A DNA stretch of 64,000 bases from Pseudomonas khavaziana (GCF_019145205.1 NZ_JAHSTT010000009.1:1-64000); one strand, 5' to 3'; shown: positions 1-8,606, numbered from the stretch's first letter. Program-made: numbers and translations. The notes: generated by a model not told the origin, from the sequence alone.

Positions 1-471
1 AGCGCAGACGAACGCGCCGCTATCGCCGAAATCGAAGCCACAACCAACATCCTCAAGCTGGTCACGCGCTTGACCGGCATGAGATTTGCCGGCATCGCCA
101 AATTTACTGACCTGGAATGGGTGGTCTGCTCGGCCTACGACCCTCTGCAAATGGGCATCAATGTCGACGATGTACTTGACCTGGAAACCACCCTATGCAG
201 TGAGCTCTGCATCAACCCCCAGGCCTTGTTCATCCCGCAGATAAGCCAGAACGGGCGCTTTGCGGCGCGCCCAGTGGTCAAGCAATACGCCATCGAAAGC
301 TATGCCGGCGCGCCGATCTTTCTGCCCGATGGGCGCCTGTTCGGAGCGCTGTGTGCGCTGGATTCGCGGGCGATGCTGTTCGACGACCCCAATCTGCCCG
401 AGACCCTGAGCCTGTTTGCGCGGCTTATCGGCTGCATTTTCTACGCTAATCTGAGCCCGGCGGATCACTGA
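1..471 (+). CDS. GAF-domain protein, C-terminal fragment (5' end outside window)
   Basis: The reading frame is open from the first base of the window, so the true start lies upstream. The visible 156 residues look like a GAF sensory domain: a segment with FAGIAKFTDLEWVVCSAYDP, then a stretch ending YAGAPIFLPDGRLFGALCALD, which is the usual GAF core where a ligand pocket is closed by the YxGxPI and FGxLCxxD motifs. Such proteins bind small molecules and are stand-alone sensors or the front of a larger signalling protein. No output domain follows, because the frame stops here. The last 26 bases overlap convergently with the AraC gene on the other strand. The family assignment comes from motif recognition only; the ligand and role are unknown. 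Confidence 0.75.
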   Translation, partial: SADERAAIAEIEATTNILKLVTRLTGMRFAGIAKFTDLEWVVCSAYDPLQMGINVDDVLDLETTLCSELCINPQALFIPQISQNGRFAARPVVKQYAIESYAGAPIFLPDGRLFGALCALDSRAMLFDDPNLPETLSLFARLIGCIFYANLSPADH

Positions 472-1369
472 CATCCGACCTGCCCCGTAACAAGGCGATA
501 TCGCGCTTGGGCGCCAAGCCAAACAGCCGACTGTACTCACGGCTGAACTGTGACGGGCTCTCATAGCCCACTTTGAACGCGGCGCTGGACACGTCCCGGT
601 GCTCGTTCAACATCAAGCGTCGCGCCTCGTTCAAGCGCAGCCATTTCTGGTATTGCAAAGGACTCATTGCGGTCAATTGCCGGAAATGATGATGAAAGGT
701 TGCCGCGCTCATCTGCACGCGGGCTGCCAATTCTTCCACACGCAGTGCGGCGGCAAAATTCAATTTCAGCCAATCGATGGCCTTGGCAATGCGATAGCCC
801 TGCCCGTCCACCGAGCAGATCTGGCGCAGGCGAGCGGCCTGATCGCTTTTCAATAGGCGGTAATGAATCTCGCGCTGGATCAGCGGCGCAAGCACCGGTA
901 TCGCTTCGGGCTCGTCCAGCAGCGCCATCAGACGCGCGAAGCCAGCCAGCATGCCGCCAGTCACCGAGCCGATACCAACGCCCTTCATCATTGTCCGTTC
1001 ACGGGTCGGCGGCAGATCACCCTGGGCAATCAGCTCGGCCAGCATGCGCAGGTCCAGTTTGAACGTCAGCCCCAGGCAGGGTTGCTCGGGGCTGGCAACC
1101 AGCACTTGCGAATTGGCCGGAATGTCCAGCGATGTCACCAGGAAGCGGGAGGCGTCGTAGGGGTAGCCCTCACCGCCGACCCACAACTGCTTCTCGCCCT
1201 GCACCACCAGCACGATGCACGGTTCGACCATGCATACCACCGGCGCAGCAGGTTGGTCACGCCGATAAAACCCCAGCCCGGCAATCGACATCGAATAGTC
1301 ACCGGGCGCCGGGGTGCGCGAATCAATGGACTGAATCAGCGCATCCAGCAGCGATTGAGTGTTGGTCAT
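446..1369 (-). CDS. AraC-family transcriptional regulator
   Basis: A 307-residue protein. The N-terminal two thirds match the AraC_N cupin-like type (DYSMSIAGLGFYRRDQ, PCIVLVVQGEKQLWVGG, SRFLVTSLDIP), and the C-terminal 100 residues hold the double helix-turn-helix (RVEELAARVQMSAATFHHHFRQ and VSSAAFKVGYESPSQFSREYSRLFG). I chose the ATG at 1367-1369 because homologous proteins begin close to this MTNTQSLLDAL segment and an AAGGG lies upstream; the frame is open further, to 1456. The gene is divergent from an MFS exporter across about 190 bp, so it probably controls that exporter in response to a small molecule. The effector cannot be read from the sequence. Confidence 0.88.
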   Translation of the reverse strand: MTNTQSLLDALIQSIDSRTPAPGDYSMSIAGLGFYRRDQPAAPVVCMVEPCIVLVVQGEKQLWVGGEGYPYDASRFLVTSLDIPANSQVLVASPEQPCLGLTFKLDLRMLAELIAQGDLPPTRERTMMKGVGIGSVTGGMLAGFARLMALLDEPEAIPVLAPLIQREIHYRLLKSDQAARLRQICSVDGQGYRIAKAIDWLKLNFAAALRVEELAARVQMSAATFHHHFRQLTAMSPLQYQKWLRLNEARRLMLNEHRDVSSAAFKVGYESPSQFSREYSRLFGLAPKRDIALLRGRSDVSDPPGSD

Positions 1370-1533
1370 GGCAGGCCCTTGCAATTCTTCATGCAACTTT
1401 ACCTGCGTACATCCAGGGCGTCGCCGCAAATGGCTGAAACTCAGAGGATCAGGCAAGTAATCCGCTGAAACGCACTACAGAAGCCTTGCCTGCCTGGGGA
1501 AAATGGACCGATACCTCGCCAAGGAACATTCCT

Positions 1534-1563
1534 ATGAAACACCTGCTGAGCCTTTTGCAATGA
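1534..1563 (+). promoter_or_regulatory. Possible nine-codon leader ORF coupled to the MFS gene
   Basis: The ATG at 1534 follows AAGGA at a spacing of about 8 bases and opens a nine-codon frame, MKHLLSLLQ. Its TGA at 1561-1563 overlaps the consecutive ATG codons at 1560 and 1563 of the MFS frame. The MFS starts themselves have no Shine-Dalgarno sequence, so translation could be coupled. This is seen directly; function is inferred. Confidence 0.35.
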
Positions 1564-2750
1564 TGTCCAACGCCTGCGAACCGCAACGTTGGGGCGCAGT
1601 GCTGGCGATGTCGCTTGCGGCGTTCGCACTGGTCGCCTCCGAATTCATGCCCGTCAGCCTGCTGACGCCCTTGGCCGCCGACTTGCACATCAGCGAAGGC
1701 CAGGCCGGCCAGGGCATTTCCGTATCGGGTGTGTTTGCCCTGCTCACCAGCCTGGTGATCGCGTCGATTGCTGCACGGGTGGATCGCAAGCGCCTATTGA
1801 TGGCGCTGACGCTGCTGATGATTATCTCCGGCACGGTGGTGGCGCTCGCGCCCACATACTGGGTGTTCATGCTCGGCCGTGGCTTGATCGGCGTGGCGAT
1901 TGGCGGCTTCTGGTCGCTGTCTGCAGCCACGGCCATGCGCCTGGTGCCGCCGGGCCAAGTACCGCGAGCCTTGGCCATCGTCAACGGCGGCAACGCCCTG
2001 GCGACGGTAATTGCGGCGCCGCTGGGCAGCTTTCTGGGCGGCATAATCGGCTGGCGCGGAGCATTTTTCTGCGTGGTGCCAGTGGCTGTGATTGCACTGG
2101 TGTGGCTGCTGGTCAGCCTGCCAGCGTTGAAGCCCACCGGCAAAGCGAAAACCGGCAACGCATTGCGCCTGATGAAAAATTCTACGGTGGCCCTGGGCAT
2201 GCTCGCCGTCAGCGTGTTCTTCATGGGCCAGTTCATGTTGTTCACCTACCTGCGCCCGTTCCTGGAAAGTGTCACGCGGGTCGGGGTGTCCACGTTGTCG
2301 TTGATACTGCTGGTGCTCGGTCTGGCAGGTCTGACGGGCACGTTCTTGATTGACCGTCTCCTGAAGCACAACCTTTACCCGACGCTGATTGCCATTCCAT
2401 TGATCATGGCAGGCATCGCCCTGGCGCTGGTGGCATTCGGCAGTTCAACGCTGATGACTACGCTGCTGCTGGGCAGTTGGGGTCTGGTAGCAACCGCCGC
2501 GCCCGTAGGCTGGTGGACCTGGCTGGCAAAAACCTTGCCCGACGACGCCGAGGCCGGAGGCGGATTGATGGTCGCCATCATTCAATTGGCGATTGCAGCC
2601 GGCGCCACCGTCGGTGGCGTGGCGTTCGACCTGAGCGGCTACCAGGCTACCTTTGAACTGAGCGCTGGATTGCTGATAGTCGCCACGCTGCTGGCCTGCC
2701 TGGCCTCACGCCGCCCAGCGCGCATGCACGTTATCAAAGGCGTTATCTGA
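1560..2750 (+). CDS. MFS transporter, DHA1-type drug or sugar exporter
   Basis: About 396 residues with 12 predicted membrane helices, beginning WGAVLAMSLAAFALVASEFMPVSLLTPLAADL, the usual first helix and loop of AraJ/YdhP-like DHA1 exporters. The conserved loop with RVDRKRLLM follows helix 2. These proteins are inner-membrane proton antiporters for drugs, sugars or metabolites. The frame is also open from an ATG at 1503 with GGGGA only two bases away; I prefer 1560/1563 because family members have about ten residues before helix 1 and because a short leader ORF ends exactly there. Its 3' end overlaps the next AraC gene by 8 bp in convergent orientation. The divergent AraC gene is the likely regulator. 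The substrate is unknown. Confidence 0.85.
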   Translation: MMSNACEPQRWGAVLAMSLAAFALVASEFMPVSLLTPLAADLHISEGQAGQGISVSGVFALLTSLVIASIAARVDRKRLLMALTLLMIISGTVVALAPTYWVFMLGRGLIGVAIGGFWSLSAATAMRLVPPGQVPRALAIVNGGNALATVIAAPLGSFLGGIIGWRGAFFCVVPVAVIALVWLLVSLPALKPTGKAKTGNALRLMKNSTVALGMLAVSVFFMGQFMLFTYLRPFLESVTRVGVSTLSLILLVLGLAGLTGTFLIDRLLKHNLYPTLIAIPLIMAGIALALVAFGSSTLMTTLLLGSWGLVATAAPVGWWTWLAKTLPDDAEAGGGLMVAIIQLAIAAGATVGGVAFDLSGYQATFELSAGLLIVATLLACLASRRPARMHVIKGVI

Positions 2751-3516
2751 AAAACTGGCTCGGCGTTCTGCCAAACTGCTTCTTGAACATACTGGTAAAC
2801 GCACTCGGGCTCTCATACCCCAGTTCAAACGCCACATCGATAATCTTCTCCCCCACCGCAATGCGCTCCAGCGCCAGCAGCAGCCGCGCCTGCTGGCGCC
2901 ATTGGCCGAAGGTCATGCCGGTTTCCCTGCGGAACAGGCGCTGGATGGTGGTTTGGTCCAGCCCCAGGCGCGCACTCCAGTGTGCAACGGTGGAGGCATC
3001 TCCCGGTTCGTTCTGCAACGCCAGGCAGATCTGGCTCAGGCGCGGGTCGGCAGGTTGTGGCAGGGACAGTGGCAAGGCGGGTAGGTTGGCCAGTTCGTCG
3101 AGGATCAGGTGCATGATCCGGGCATCGCGTGAGTCCTCGGCATAGGGCGGTTTCAGGCTGACCGAGGCCTTGATCAGCTCGCTCAGCAATGGGGAAACCG
3201 TCACCGTCTTCGGCTCGGCCGGCAGGTTCGGGAAGCTGTCCGGGCGCACGAACACGCTGCGCATCTTCAATGTGCCCACGCAGCGCAATGAGTGAACTTG
3301 ACCACAGGGCATCCAAAAGCCACGATTGGGCGGTACCGTCCATTGCCGCAGGGCCGAATACACCACCATCACGCCACCTATGGCATACAGCAGTTGATGC
3401 TTGTTGTGGCTGTGTTCAGGGATCACCCAGTTTTCCGGATAATCGGTGGCCGAGCTGATGACAGCCCAGTCGCCCTCATCGATATCCCGAAGAAATTTAT
3501 CCAGTGATCTGATCAT
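2743..3516 (-). CDS. AraC-family transcriptional regulator with cupin sensor domain
   Basis: A 257-residue protein. The N-terminal cupin region carries IPEHSHNKHQLLYAIGGVMVVYSALRQWTVPPNRGFWMP, typical of AraC-binding cupins. The C-terminal helix-turn-helix pair is seen in VAHWSARLGLDQTTIQRLFRRETG and KIIDVAFELGYESPSAFTSMFKKQFGRTPSQFF. The start is the ATG at 3514-3516; the much longer open frame upstream is only the antisense of the next gene. It is divergent from the fsr-like exporter with about 145 bp between them, so it probably regulates that gene. It resembles the regulators that accompany exporters of toxic compounds in pseudomonads, but no effector can be named. Confidence 0.88.
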   Translation of the reverse strand: MIRSLDKFLRDIDEGDWAVISSATDYPENWVIPEHSHNKHQLLYAIGGVMVVYSALRQWTVPPNRGFWMPCGQVHSLRCVGTLKMRSVFVRPDSFPNLPAEPKTVTVSPLLSELIKASVSLKPPYAEDSRDARIMHLILDELANLPALPLSLPQPADPRLSQICLALQNEPGDASTVAHWSARLGLDQTTIQRLFRRETGMTFGQWRQQARLLLALERIAVGEKIIDVAFELGYESPSAFTSMFKKQFGRTPSQFFR

Positions 3517-3660
3517 TTTGCCCTTTTTGCGATGGTTTCTGCCCGAATTGCGCGAGACAGGCTTTTTCTTCGAATCTAGCATAGCTTTCGAAACAATTAG
3601 AAATGGCTGCCAGCTAAAGTCCTGTCTGCCCCTGTTTGCTGCCTTGTATGGAATGCCTGC

Positions 3661-4872
3661 ATGTCGAGTCTCACCGCGACACCCGCCGCTGCCACAGCCA
3701 CGCCCCAGATAAGCCCCCTGGTTATGCGCGTCCTCGGCGCCTGTGCCCTGGCGCATATGATCAATGACCTGATCCAGGCCGTGCTGCCGTCGGTCTACCC
3801 GATGCTCAAGGCCAACTACGGCCTGAGCTTCACCCAGGTCGGCCTGATCACCCTGACCTTCCAGTTGACCGCATCCCTGCTGCAACCCTGGATCGGCTAT
3901 CACACCGACCGTCACCCCAAACCCTGGCTGCTGCCGGCGGGCATGGTGTGCACCTTGATCGGTATTTTGATGCTGGCGTTTGTCGGCAGCTTCCCGGCGA
4001 TTCTGCTCGCGGCAGGGCTGGTGGGCGTCGGCTCGTCGACCTTCCACCCGGAAACCTCTCGCGTCGCCCGCCTGGCCTCCGGTGGCCGCTATGGCCTGGC
4101 GCAATCGACCTTCCAGGTCGGCGGCAACACCGGCAGCGCCTTCGGCCCGCTGCTGGCGGCGGCCATCATCATTCCCTACGGCCAAAGCCATATCGCCTGG
4201 TTCGGCCTGTTCGCGGTGTTCGCGATCCTGGTGCTGTACGGCTTGAGCCGTTGGTACCGCCACCACCTCAACCTGTTCAAGCTCAAGCAAGGCAGCCAGG
4301 CAACCCATGGCCTGTCCAAAGGACGCGTGACCTTTGCCCTGGTGGTCCTGGCCGTGCTGGTGTTCTCCAAATACTGGTACATGACCAGCCTGACCAGCTA
4401 CTTCACCTTCTACCTGATTGAGAAGTTCCAGCTGTCGGTTTCCAGCTCGCAGATGTACCTGTTCCTGTTCCTCGGCGCCGTGGCGGTCGGCACCTTCGCC
4501 GGTGGCCCGATCGGCGACAAGATCGGCCGCAAGAAAGTCATCTGGTTCTCGATCCTCGGCGCCGCGCCGTTCACCCTCGCCCTGCCCTACGTCGACCTGT
4601 TCTGGACCGCCGTGCTCAGCGTGGTCATCGGCTTCGTCATCGCCTCGGCGTTCTCGGCCATCGTGGTATTCGCCCAGGAGCTGGTGCCCGGCAATGTGGG
4701 CATGATCGCCGGGATATTCTTCGGCCTGATGTTCGGTTTCAGCGGGATCGGTGCGGCGCTGCTCGGCATGCTCGCCGACCATCATGGGATCGAGTATGTC
4801 TACAAGTTGTGTTCGTTCCTGCCGTTGGTGGGCATCCTGACGATATTGCTGCCTTCGACCAAGGGGGTGTGA
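3661..4872 (+). CDS. fsr: Fosmidomycin resistance protein Fsr (MFS exporter)
   Basis: A 403-residue, 12-helix MFS protein. Length and sequence agree with E. coli Fsr: the first helix region ALAHMINDLIQAVLPSVYPMLK, the loop GYHTDRHPKPWLLPAGM, and VGVGSSTFHPETSRVARLASGGR are hallmarks of this family. Fsr proteins pump fosmidomycin and possibly other small compounds out of the cell across the inner membrane by proton antiport. The start ATG directly follows a weak GGA. It is divergent from the AraC gene at 2743-3516 and is followed by repeat elements, one of which may end its transcript. Natural substrates are unknown. Confidence 0.88.
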   Translation: MSSLTATPAAATATPQISPLVMRVLGACALAHMINDLIQAVLPSVYPMLKANYGLSFTQVGLITLTFQLTASLLQPWIGYHTDRHPKPWLLPAGMVCTLIGILMLAFVGSFPAILLAAGLVGVGSSTFHPETSRVARLASGGRYGLAQSTFQVGGNTGSAFGPLLAAAIIIPYGQSHIAWFGLFAVFAILVLYGLSRWYRHHLNLFKLKQGSQATHGLSKGRVTFALVVLAVLVFSKYWYMTSLTSYFTFYLIEKFQLSVSSSQMYLFLFLGAVAVGTFAGGPIGDKIGRKKVIWFSILGAAPFTLALPYVDLFWTAVLSVVIGFVIASAFSAIVVFAQELVPGNVGMIAGIFFGLMFGFSGIGAALLGMLADHHGIEYVYKLCSFLPLVGILTILLPSTKGV

Positions 4873-4911
4873 TCGCTGGGTGCACCCAATCCAAATGTGG
4901 GAGGGGGCTTG

Positions 4912-5074
4912 CCCTAATGCCAGTCAGTTAAGCGATCATCGCCTTCTGCAGGAGCGAGCTTGCTCGCGAAAAACTTACAGGCGCCGCGTTCATTCAGCAA
5001 ACGCGCGTTATCGTTGACGTTTTTCGCGAGCAAGCTCGCTCCTACAAAAAAGCCTTAACTGACTGGCATTAGGG
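4912..5074. mobile_element. 163-bp inverted-repeat element inserted in a REP (copy 1)
   Basis: Terminal inverted repeats CCCTAATGCCAGTCAGTTAA and its complement bound a 163-bp segment that holds an inner REP pair (arms GAGCGAGCTTGCTCGCGAAA). It interrupts a REP half reading TGTGGGAGGGGGCTTG, and CTTG is present on both sides (4908-4911 and 5075-5078); the duplication can also be read as the 10-mer GGGCTTGCCC. Copies of exactly the same length occur at 25101 and 55928. It has no coding capacity, so it would be a MITE-like element moved by a transposase from elsewhere. The inner spacer is inverted compared with the copy at 55928 although the outer flanks agree. Confidence 0.7.
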
Positions 5075-5087
5075 CTTGCCCCGAAGA

Positions 5088-5402
5088 GCATGGGTATCTA
5101 CACAACTCCGCCGTAGCGACCACCAGTAACCACGATGCGGAGCGAGCCGCTCTTGATCTTGATCTGCTTTTGATCTCAGGCGGCCCCCCAAATCCATGGC
5201 GGATTACGGGCACACCGAGCCTAAGCGAGGTGCCGAGTGGTGGGGCAAGAGCGCTTTGGTTACTTTCGCGCTTTTCGAAAGTGACCCGCCATAAGGGCGG
5301 AACCAATAGTGGCCGTTACCTAAACAATGGATATGTACTCGAACCAATCCAACATTCCGGTCGGCAGTCAGGCCGCCATCGGGAGCAAGCCCCCTCCCAC
5401 AT
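5088..5402 (+). repeat. Modular structured intergenic repeat (copy A)
   Basis: This fills most of the gap between fsr and the next gene. It shares with three other places in the window the core GGCACACCGAGCC, GAGGTGCCGAGTGGTGGGGC and ATAGTGGCCGTTACCTAA. A hairpin pairs 5258-5268 with 5276-5286 (11 bp with one G-U), and a second is CCGCC-ATAA-GGGCGG near 5286-5300. It ends in a REP half, ATCGGGAGCAAGCCCCCTCC, near 5375-5400. Short open frames inside are not believed to be genes. This copy lacks the large variable hairpin domain found in copies B and D. Confidence 0.75.
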
Positions 5403-5443
5403 AATAAGTCCCACCACAGGTCATAACGAACCGCCACATCAGC

Positions 5444-5758
5444 TCAGTTACGTGGCCGACGGGAAAACCCATTGACCACGATGTAAAGCAACGGCCCCAC
5501 CGACACAAACACCGCCGTCAACAAAAAGTACGGCAACACCGACGCCAGCGACCGCCCTCGCCCACGCGCGTCGCGGTACATCCACACACACGCCAGCACC
5601 GCCATCAGATACAGGTCGATCACCACCTGCGCCGTATCGGGCCGCGACATCAGTTCCCGTCCAAACGCCAACAGCGATTGCTCGGCCGTGAGCATCGTCC
5701 CCACCGTGTAGAGGGTAAATCCCAGCAAGGCAGCCAGGGCGATATAGGGTCTGTGCAT
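5444..5758 (-). CDS. Small membrane protein, DUF2834-like
   Basis: A 104-residue protein with three likely membrane helices: IALAALLGFTLYTVGTML, VVIDLYLMAVLACVWMYRDA and LPYFLLTAVFVSVGPLLYIVV. The layout, with a helix ending in W-x-Y-R-D-A-R followed by a final helix with GPLLYIVVNG, resembles the DUF2834 family of small inner-membrane proteins of unknown function. The start ATG at 5756-5758 has AAGGAAGAG upstream; an open frame seven codons longer has no better signal. It stands alone between repeats and the divergent amidase gene. The family assignment is tentative. Confidence 0.7.
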   Translation of the reverse strand: MHRPYIALAALLGFTLYTVGTMLTAEQSLLAFGRELMSRPDTAQVVIDLYLMAVLACVWMYRDARGRGRSLASVLPYFLLTAVFVSVGPLLYIVVNGFSRRPRN

Positions 5759-5953
5759 GGTCTCTTCCTTGAAGTGCAATGGTCGTCATCGCGGCCACCT
5801 TAGCGACAAAGGCCCGCCGCTCGCAATCGCGTTGACGTGCTCATCTGGCCAATCATGCACGCCGCCTACCCGGAGCATGCCACGCTGGTTTTGTGAAATA
5901 TCTGTACGTAGACTGCCGCCATACCCCCACTTGAAGGCGGCGAAAAAAACCTG

Positions 5954-7660
5954 ATGCAAGTTACTGAAGTCTCCATTGCCCAATTGCGCGCTGCGCTGGA
6001 AGCCGGTCAGACCACGGCAGTTGAACTGGTCCAGGCGTACCTTTCGCGGATCGATGCCTACGATGGCCCGCACACCGCCACCGCACTGAATGCCGTGGTG
6101 GTACGCAACCCCGACGCCCTCAAGGAAGCCGAGGCCTCTGACGCACGCCGTGCCAAGGGCCAGACCCTGGGGCCGCTGGATGGCATTCCCTACACCGCCA
6201 AGGACAGCTATCTGGTCAAGGGCCTGACGGCTGCGTCCGGCAGCCCCGCGTTTGCCAAGCTGGTCGCCCAGCGTGACGCCTTCACCATCGAGCGCCTGCG
6301 TGCCGGCGGCGCCATCTGCCTGGGCAAGACCAACATGCCGCCGATGGCCAATGGCGGCATGCAGCGTGGCGTGTATGGCCGCGCCGAAAGCCCCTACAAC
6401 GCCGACTACCTCACCGCGCCGTTTGCCTCCGGCTCCTCCAATGGTGCCGGCACCGCCACTGCCGCCAGCTTCGCGGCGTTTGGCCTGGCCGAGGAAACCT
6501 GGTCGAGCGGTCGCGGCCCGGCCTCCAACAATGGCCTGTGTGCCTACACGCCCTCCCGTGGCGTGATTTCGGTGCGCGGCAATTGGCCGTTGACCCCGAC
6601 CATGGACGTGGTAGTGCCCTATGCACGCACCATGGCCGACCTGCTCGAAGTGCTCGATGTGGTGGTGGCCGAAGACCCTGACAAGCGCGGCGACCTGTGG
6701 CGCCTGCAGCCCTGGGTGCCGATCCCTGGCGTCACCTCGGTGCGCCCGGCCTCGTACATTGCGCTGGCGGCCAGTAGCGAGAGCCTGGCCGGCAAACGCT
6801 TTGGCGTGCCGCGCATGTACATCAACGCCGACCCGGATGCTGGCACCAGCGAAAAACCCGGTATCGGCGGGCCGACCGGGCAAAAGATCCACACCCGTGC
6901 CACGGTGATCGAGTTGTGGCAAGCCGCGCGCCAGGCATTGGAAGCGGCGGGTGCCGAAGTGATCGAAGTGGATTTCCCGCTGGTTTCCAACTGCGAAGGC
7001 GACCGCCCCGGTGCACCGACGGTGTTTACCCGTGGCCTGGTTTCCAAGGAATTCCTCCACGACGAACTGTGGGAACTGTCGGCCTGGGCTTTCGATGATT
7101 TCCTGCGCGCCAACGGTGACCCGAGCCTGAACCGCCTGGCCGATGTGGACGGGCCGAAGATCTTCCCCCACGACCCCGGCACCCTGCCCAACCGAGAAGA
7201 CGACCTGGCCGCCGGCATGGACGAATACGTGCGCATGGCGCAACGCGGCATCACCCCATGGGACCAGATCGGCACCCTGCCCGACGGCCTGCGTGGCCTT
7301 GAGCAAACCCGGCGCATCGACCTGGAAGACTGGATGGACAACCTCGGCCTCGACGCCGTGCTGTTCCCGACCGTGGCCGATGTGGGCCCGGCGGATGCCG
7401 ATGTGAACGAAGCGTCTGCCGACATCGCCTGGAGCAACGGCGTGTGGGTAGCCAACGGCAACCTCGCAATTCGCCACCTGGGTGTGCCCACCGTCACCGT
7501 GCCGATGGGCGTAATGGCGGATATCGGCATGCCGGTAGGGCTGACGTTTGCCGGGCGGGCCTATGACGATTCGGCACTGCTGCGCTTTGCCTCGGCGTTC
7601 GAAGCCACCGGCAGTAAACGGATGATCCCGCCGCGTACGCCACCATTGGCAGCCAGCTAA
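5954..7660 (+). CDS. Amidase (amidase-signature family)
   Basis: A 568-residue hydrolase of the amidase-signature superfamily, longer than GatA (about 480). The catalytic triad can be placed: Lys83 in GIPYTAKDSY, the cis-Ser161 in FASGSSNGAG, and the nucleophile Ser185 in EETWSSGRGPAS, which is 24 residues after Ser161 as in other family members. The normally conserved DTGGS around the nucleophile is here ETWSS. It probably hydrolyses a carboxamide or aryl amide in the cytoplasm, as no signal peptide is seen. It is not GatA: no gatC or gatB genes are nearby. Codon use matches the neighbours. A REPIN follows the gene. Confidence 0.9.
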   Translation: MQVTEVSIAQLRAALEAGQTTAVELVQAYLSRIDAYDGPHTATALNAVVVRNPDALKEAEASDARRAKGQTLGPLDGIPYTAKDSYLVKGLTAASGSPAFAKLVAQRDAFTIERLRAGGAICLGKTNMPPMANGGMQRGVYGRAESPYNADYLTAPFASGSSNGAGTATAASFAAFGLAEETWSSGRGPASNNGLCAYTPSRGVISVRGNWPLTPTMDVVVPYARTMADLLEVLDVVVAEDPDKRGDLWRLQPWVPIPGVTSVRPASYIALAASSESLAGKRFGVPRMYINADPDAGTSEKPGIGGPTGQKIHTRATVIELWQAARQALEAAGAEVIEVDFPLVSNCEGDRPGAPTVFTRGLVSKEFLHDELWELSAWAFDDFLRANGDPSLNRLADVDGPKIFPHDPGTLPNREDDLAAGMDEYVRMAQRGITPWDQIGTLPDGLRGLEQTRRIDLEDWMDNLGLDAVLFPTVADVGPADADVNEASADIAWSNGVWVANGNLAIRHLGVPTVTVPMGVMADIGMPVGLTFAGRAYDDSALLRFASAFEATGSKRMIPPRTPPLAAS

Positions 7661-7672
7661 ACGCAATTCAAC

Positions 7673-7761
7673 TGTGGGAGGGGGCTTGCTCCCGATAGCG
7701 GCAGTTCAGTCAGCACATCGGGTACTGACACACCGCTATCGGGAGCAAGCCCCCTCTCACA
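7673..7761. repeat. REPIN (paired REP) after the amidase gene
   Basis: Two inverted REP arms, TGTGGGAGGGGGCTTGCTCC and its complement, flank a spacer of about 35 bp. Together they can form a cruciform or a transcript-ending hairpin. The same element type occurs at 14705, 16769, 23525, 28073 and 33121. Confidence 0.9.
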
Positions 7762-7794
7762 TTTTGAGCGTATTTTCACATCAAGCACCGTGGC

Positions 7795-8010
7795 TCAGGA
7801 GCGCGGAGCCTCGCGACGCCGCCACTCGTCCACCACATCGCCCATAGTCTTGGGGGCGCCATTGCGTATCCATGCCATGAATGGACGGTTGAACTTGAAC
7901 GTCGGCCCGCACTGCTCAAGCATGAAACGGCGGACGTTCTGAGTGTTTTTGTAGTTTGGAGTCACGGGTGTAGCGCGGGTGAGACGGTCGCTATGCCAGT
8001 CAAAATCCAT
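7795..8010 (-). CDS. DUF6434-like small protein
   Basis: A 71-residue protein, MDFDWHSDRLTRATPVTPNY onward, with YKNTQNVRRFMLEQCGPTFKF and the C-terminal TMGDVVDEWRRRE. This is the pattern I associate with the DUF6434 domain, often found alone or with a SAP domain; its function is not known. The start ATG has AAGGTG at good spacing. It is monocistronic, convergent with the amidase and divergent from the next gene. There are no membrane segments or signal peptide. The gene is supported by its conserved look and by a proper ribosome binding site. Confidence 0.75.
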   Translation of the reverse strand: MDFDWHSDRLTRATPVTPNYKNTQNVRRFMLEQCGPTFKFNRPFMAWIRNGAPKTMGDVVDEWRRREAPRS

Positions 8011-8167
8011 TTTGCACCTTGGCTTATGGAGGCGTGTTTACCCACCCTAACCTCTAATCACATCACACCGCTGCAAAATTTCACTTTCCTTCCCCGTCGA
8101 AACTAATGCATGGTTGTACGACGACATACCTCGTCGTGTCCACCCCAACAAAAACAAGGAAACACCC

Positions 8168-8599
8168 ATGCCCAAGCTCAAAGTGCTGATCGGTTTTCTG
8201 TGCCTGTTCTGCGGCTATGTCGCCGCCGCGCCTGCTACCGCAGAAAAGGACGTGGCCCAGGCAGTCGATCAATTGACCCAAGCCATGCTGCACCTGGACC
8301 TCAAGCAGCTTGACGCGTTGACGTCTGATAAGCTCACTTATGGCCACTCCAGCGGCAAGGTGCAGAACAAGGCGCAATTCATCGCCGATCTGGAATCCCA
8401 TACCAGCGCCTTCAAGACCCTGGAGATGCAAAACCAGACCATTACCCTCAGTGGCGATACCGCCCTGGTGCGCAACCACTTCCACGCCTTGGCGGTGAAC
8501 AGTGGCGTGGATACACCCACCGACATCGACAACTTCCAGGTCTGGCAGAAGCAACACGGCAAATGGCTGCTGATCGGGCGCCAGGCTTACAAATACTGA
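8168..8599 (+). CDS. Exported NTF2-like (DUF4440-type) protein
   Basis: A 143-residue protein that starts with a clear signal peptide, MPKLKVLIGFLCLFCGYVAA with cleavage likely after APA near residue 24. The mature part has the SnoaL/NTF2 fold pattern: an N-terminal helix (DVAQAVDQLTQAMLHLDLKQLDALTSDKLTYGHSSGKV), then beta-strands ending FQVWQKQHGKWLLIGRQAYKY. Proteins of this type with the YGHSxGxxxxKxxFI motif are common exported proteins in pseudomonads and plants; enzymatic activity is unproven. The start was moved from an upstream in-frame codon to the ATG at 8168, which has AAGGAA nearby. The gene ends eight bases before the convergent MocR gene. Confidence 0.85.
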   Translation: MPKLKVLIGFLCLFCGYVAAAPATAEKDVAQAVDQLTQAMLHLDLKQLDALTSDKLTYGHSSGKVQNKAQFIADLESHTSAFKTLEMQNQTITLSGDTALVRNHFHALAVNSGVDTPTDIDNFQVWQKQHGKWLLIGRQAYKY

Positions 8600-8606
8600 G
8601 GACAGG

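Noticed and set aside
2743..4785. A 680-codon minus-strand frame containing the AraC regulator
   Set aside because: Only the last 257 codons look like protein; the rest is antisense to fsr. The true start is the ATG at 3516.
5786..7666. A 626-codon frame antisense to the amidase gene
   Set aside because: The amidase has all catalytic motifs; the antisense product has no recognisable motifs.
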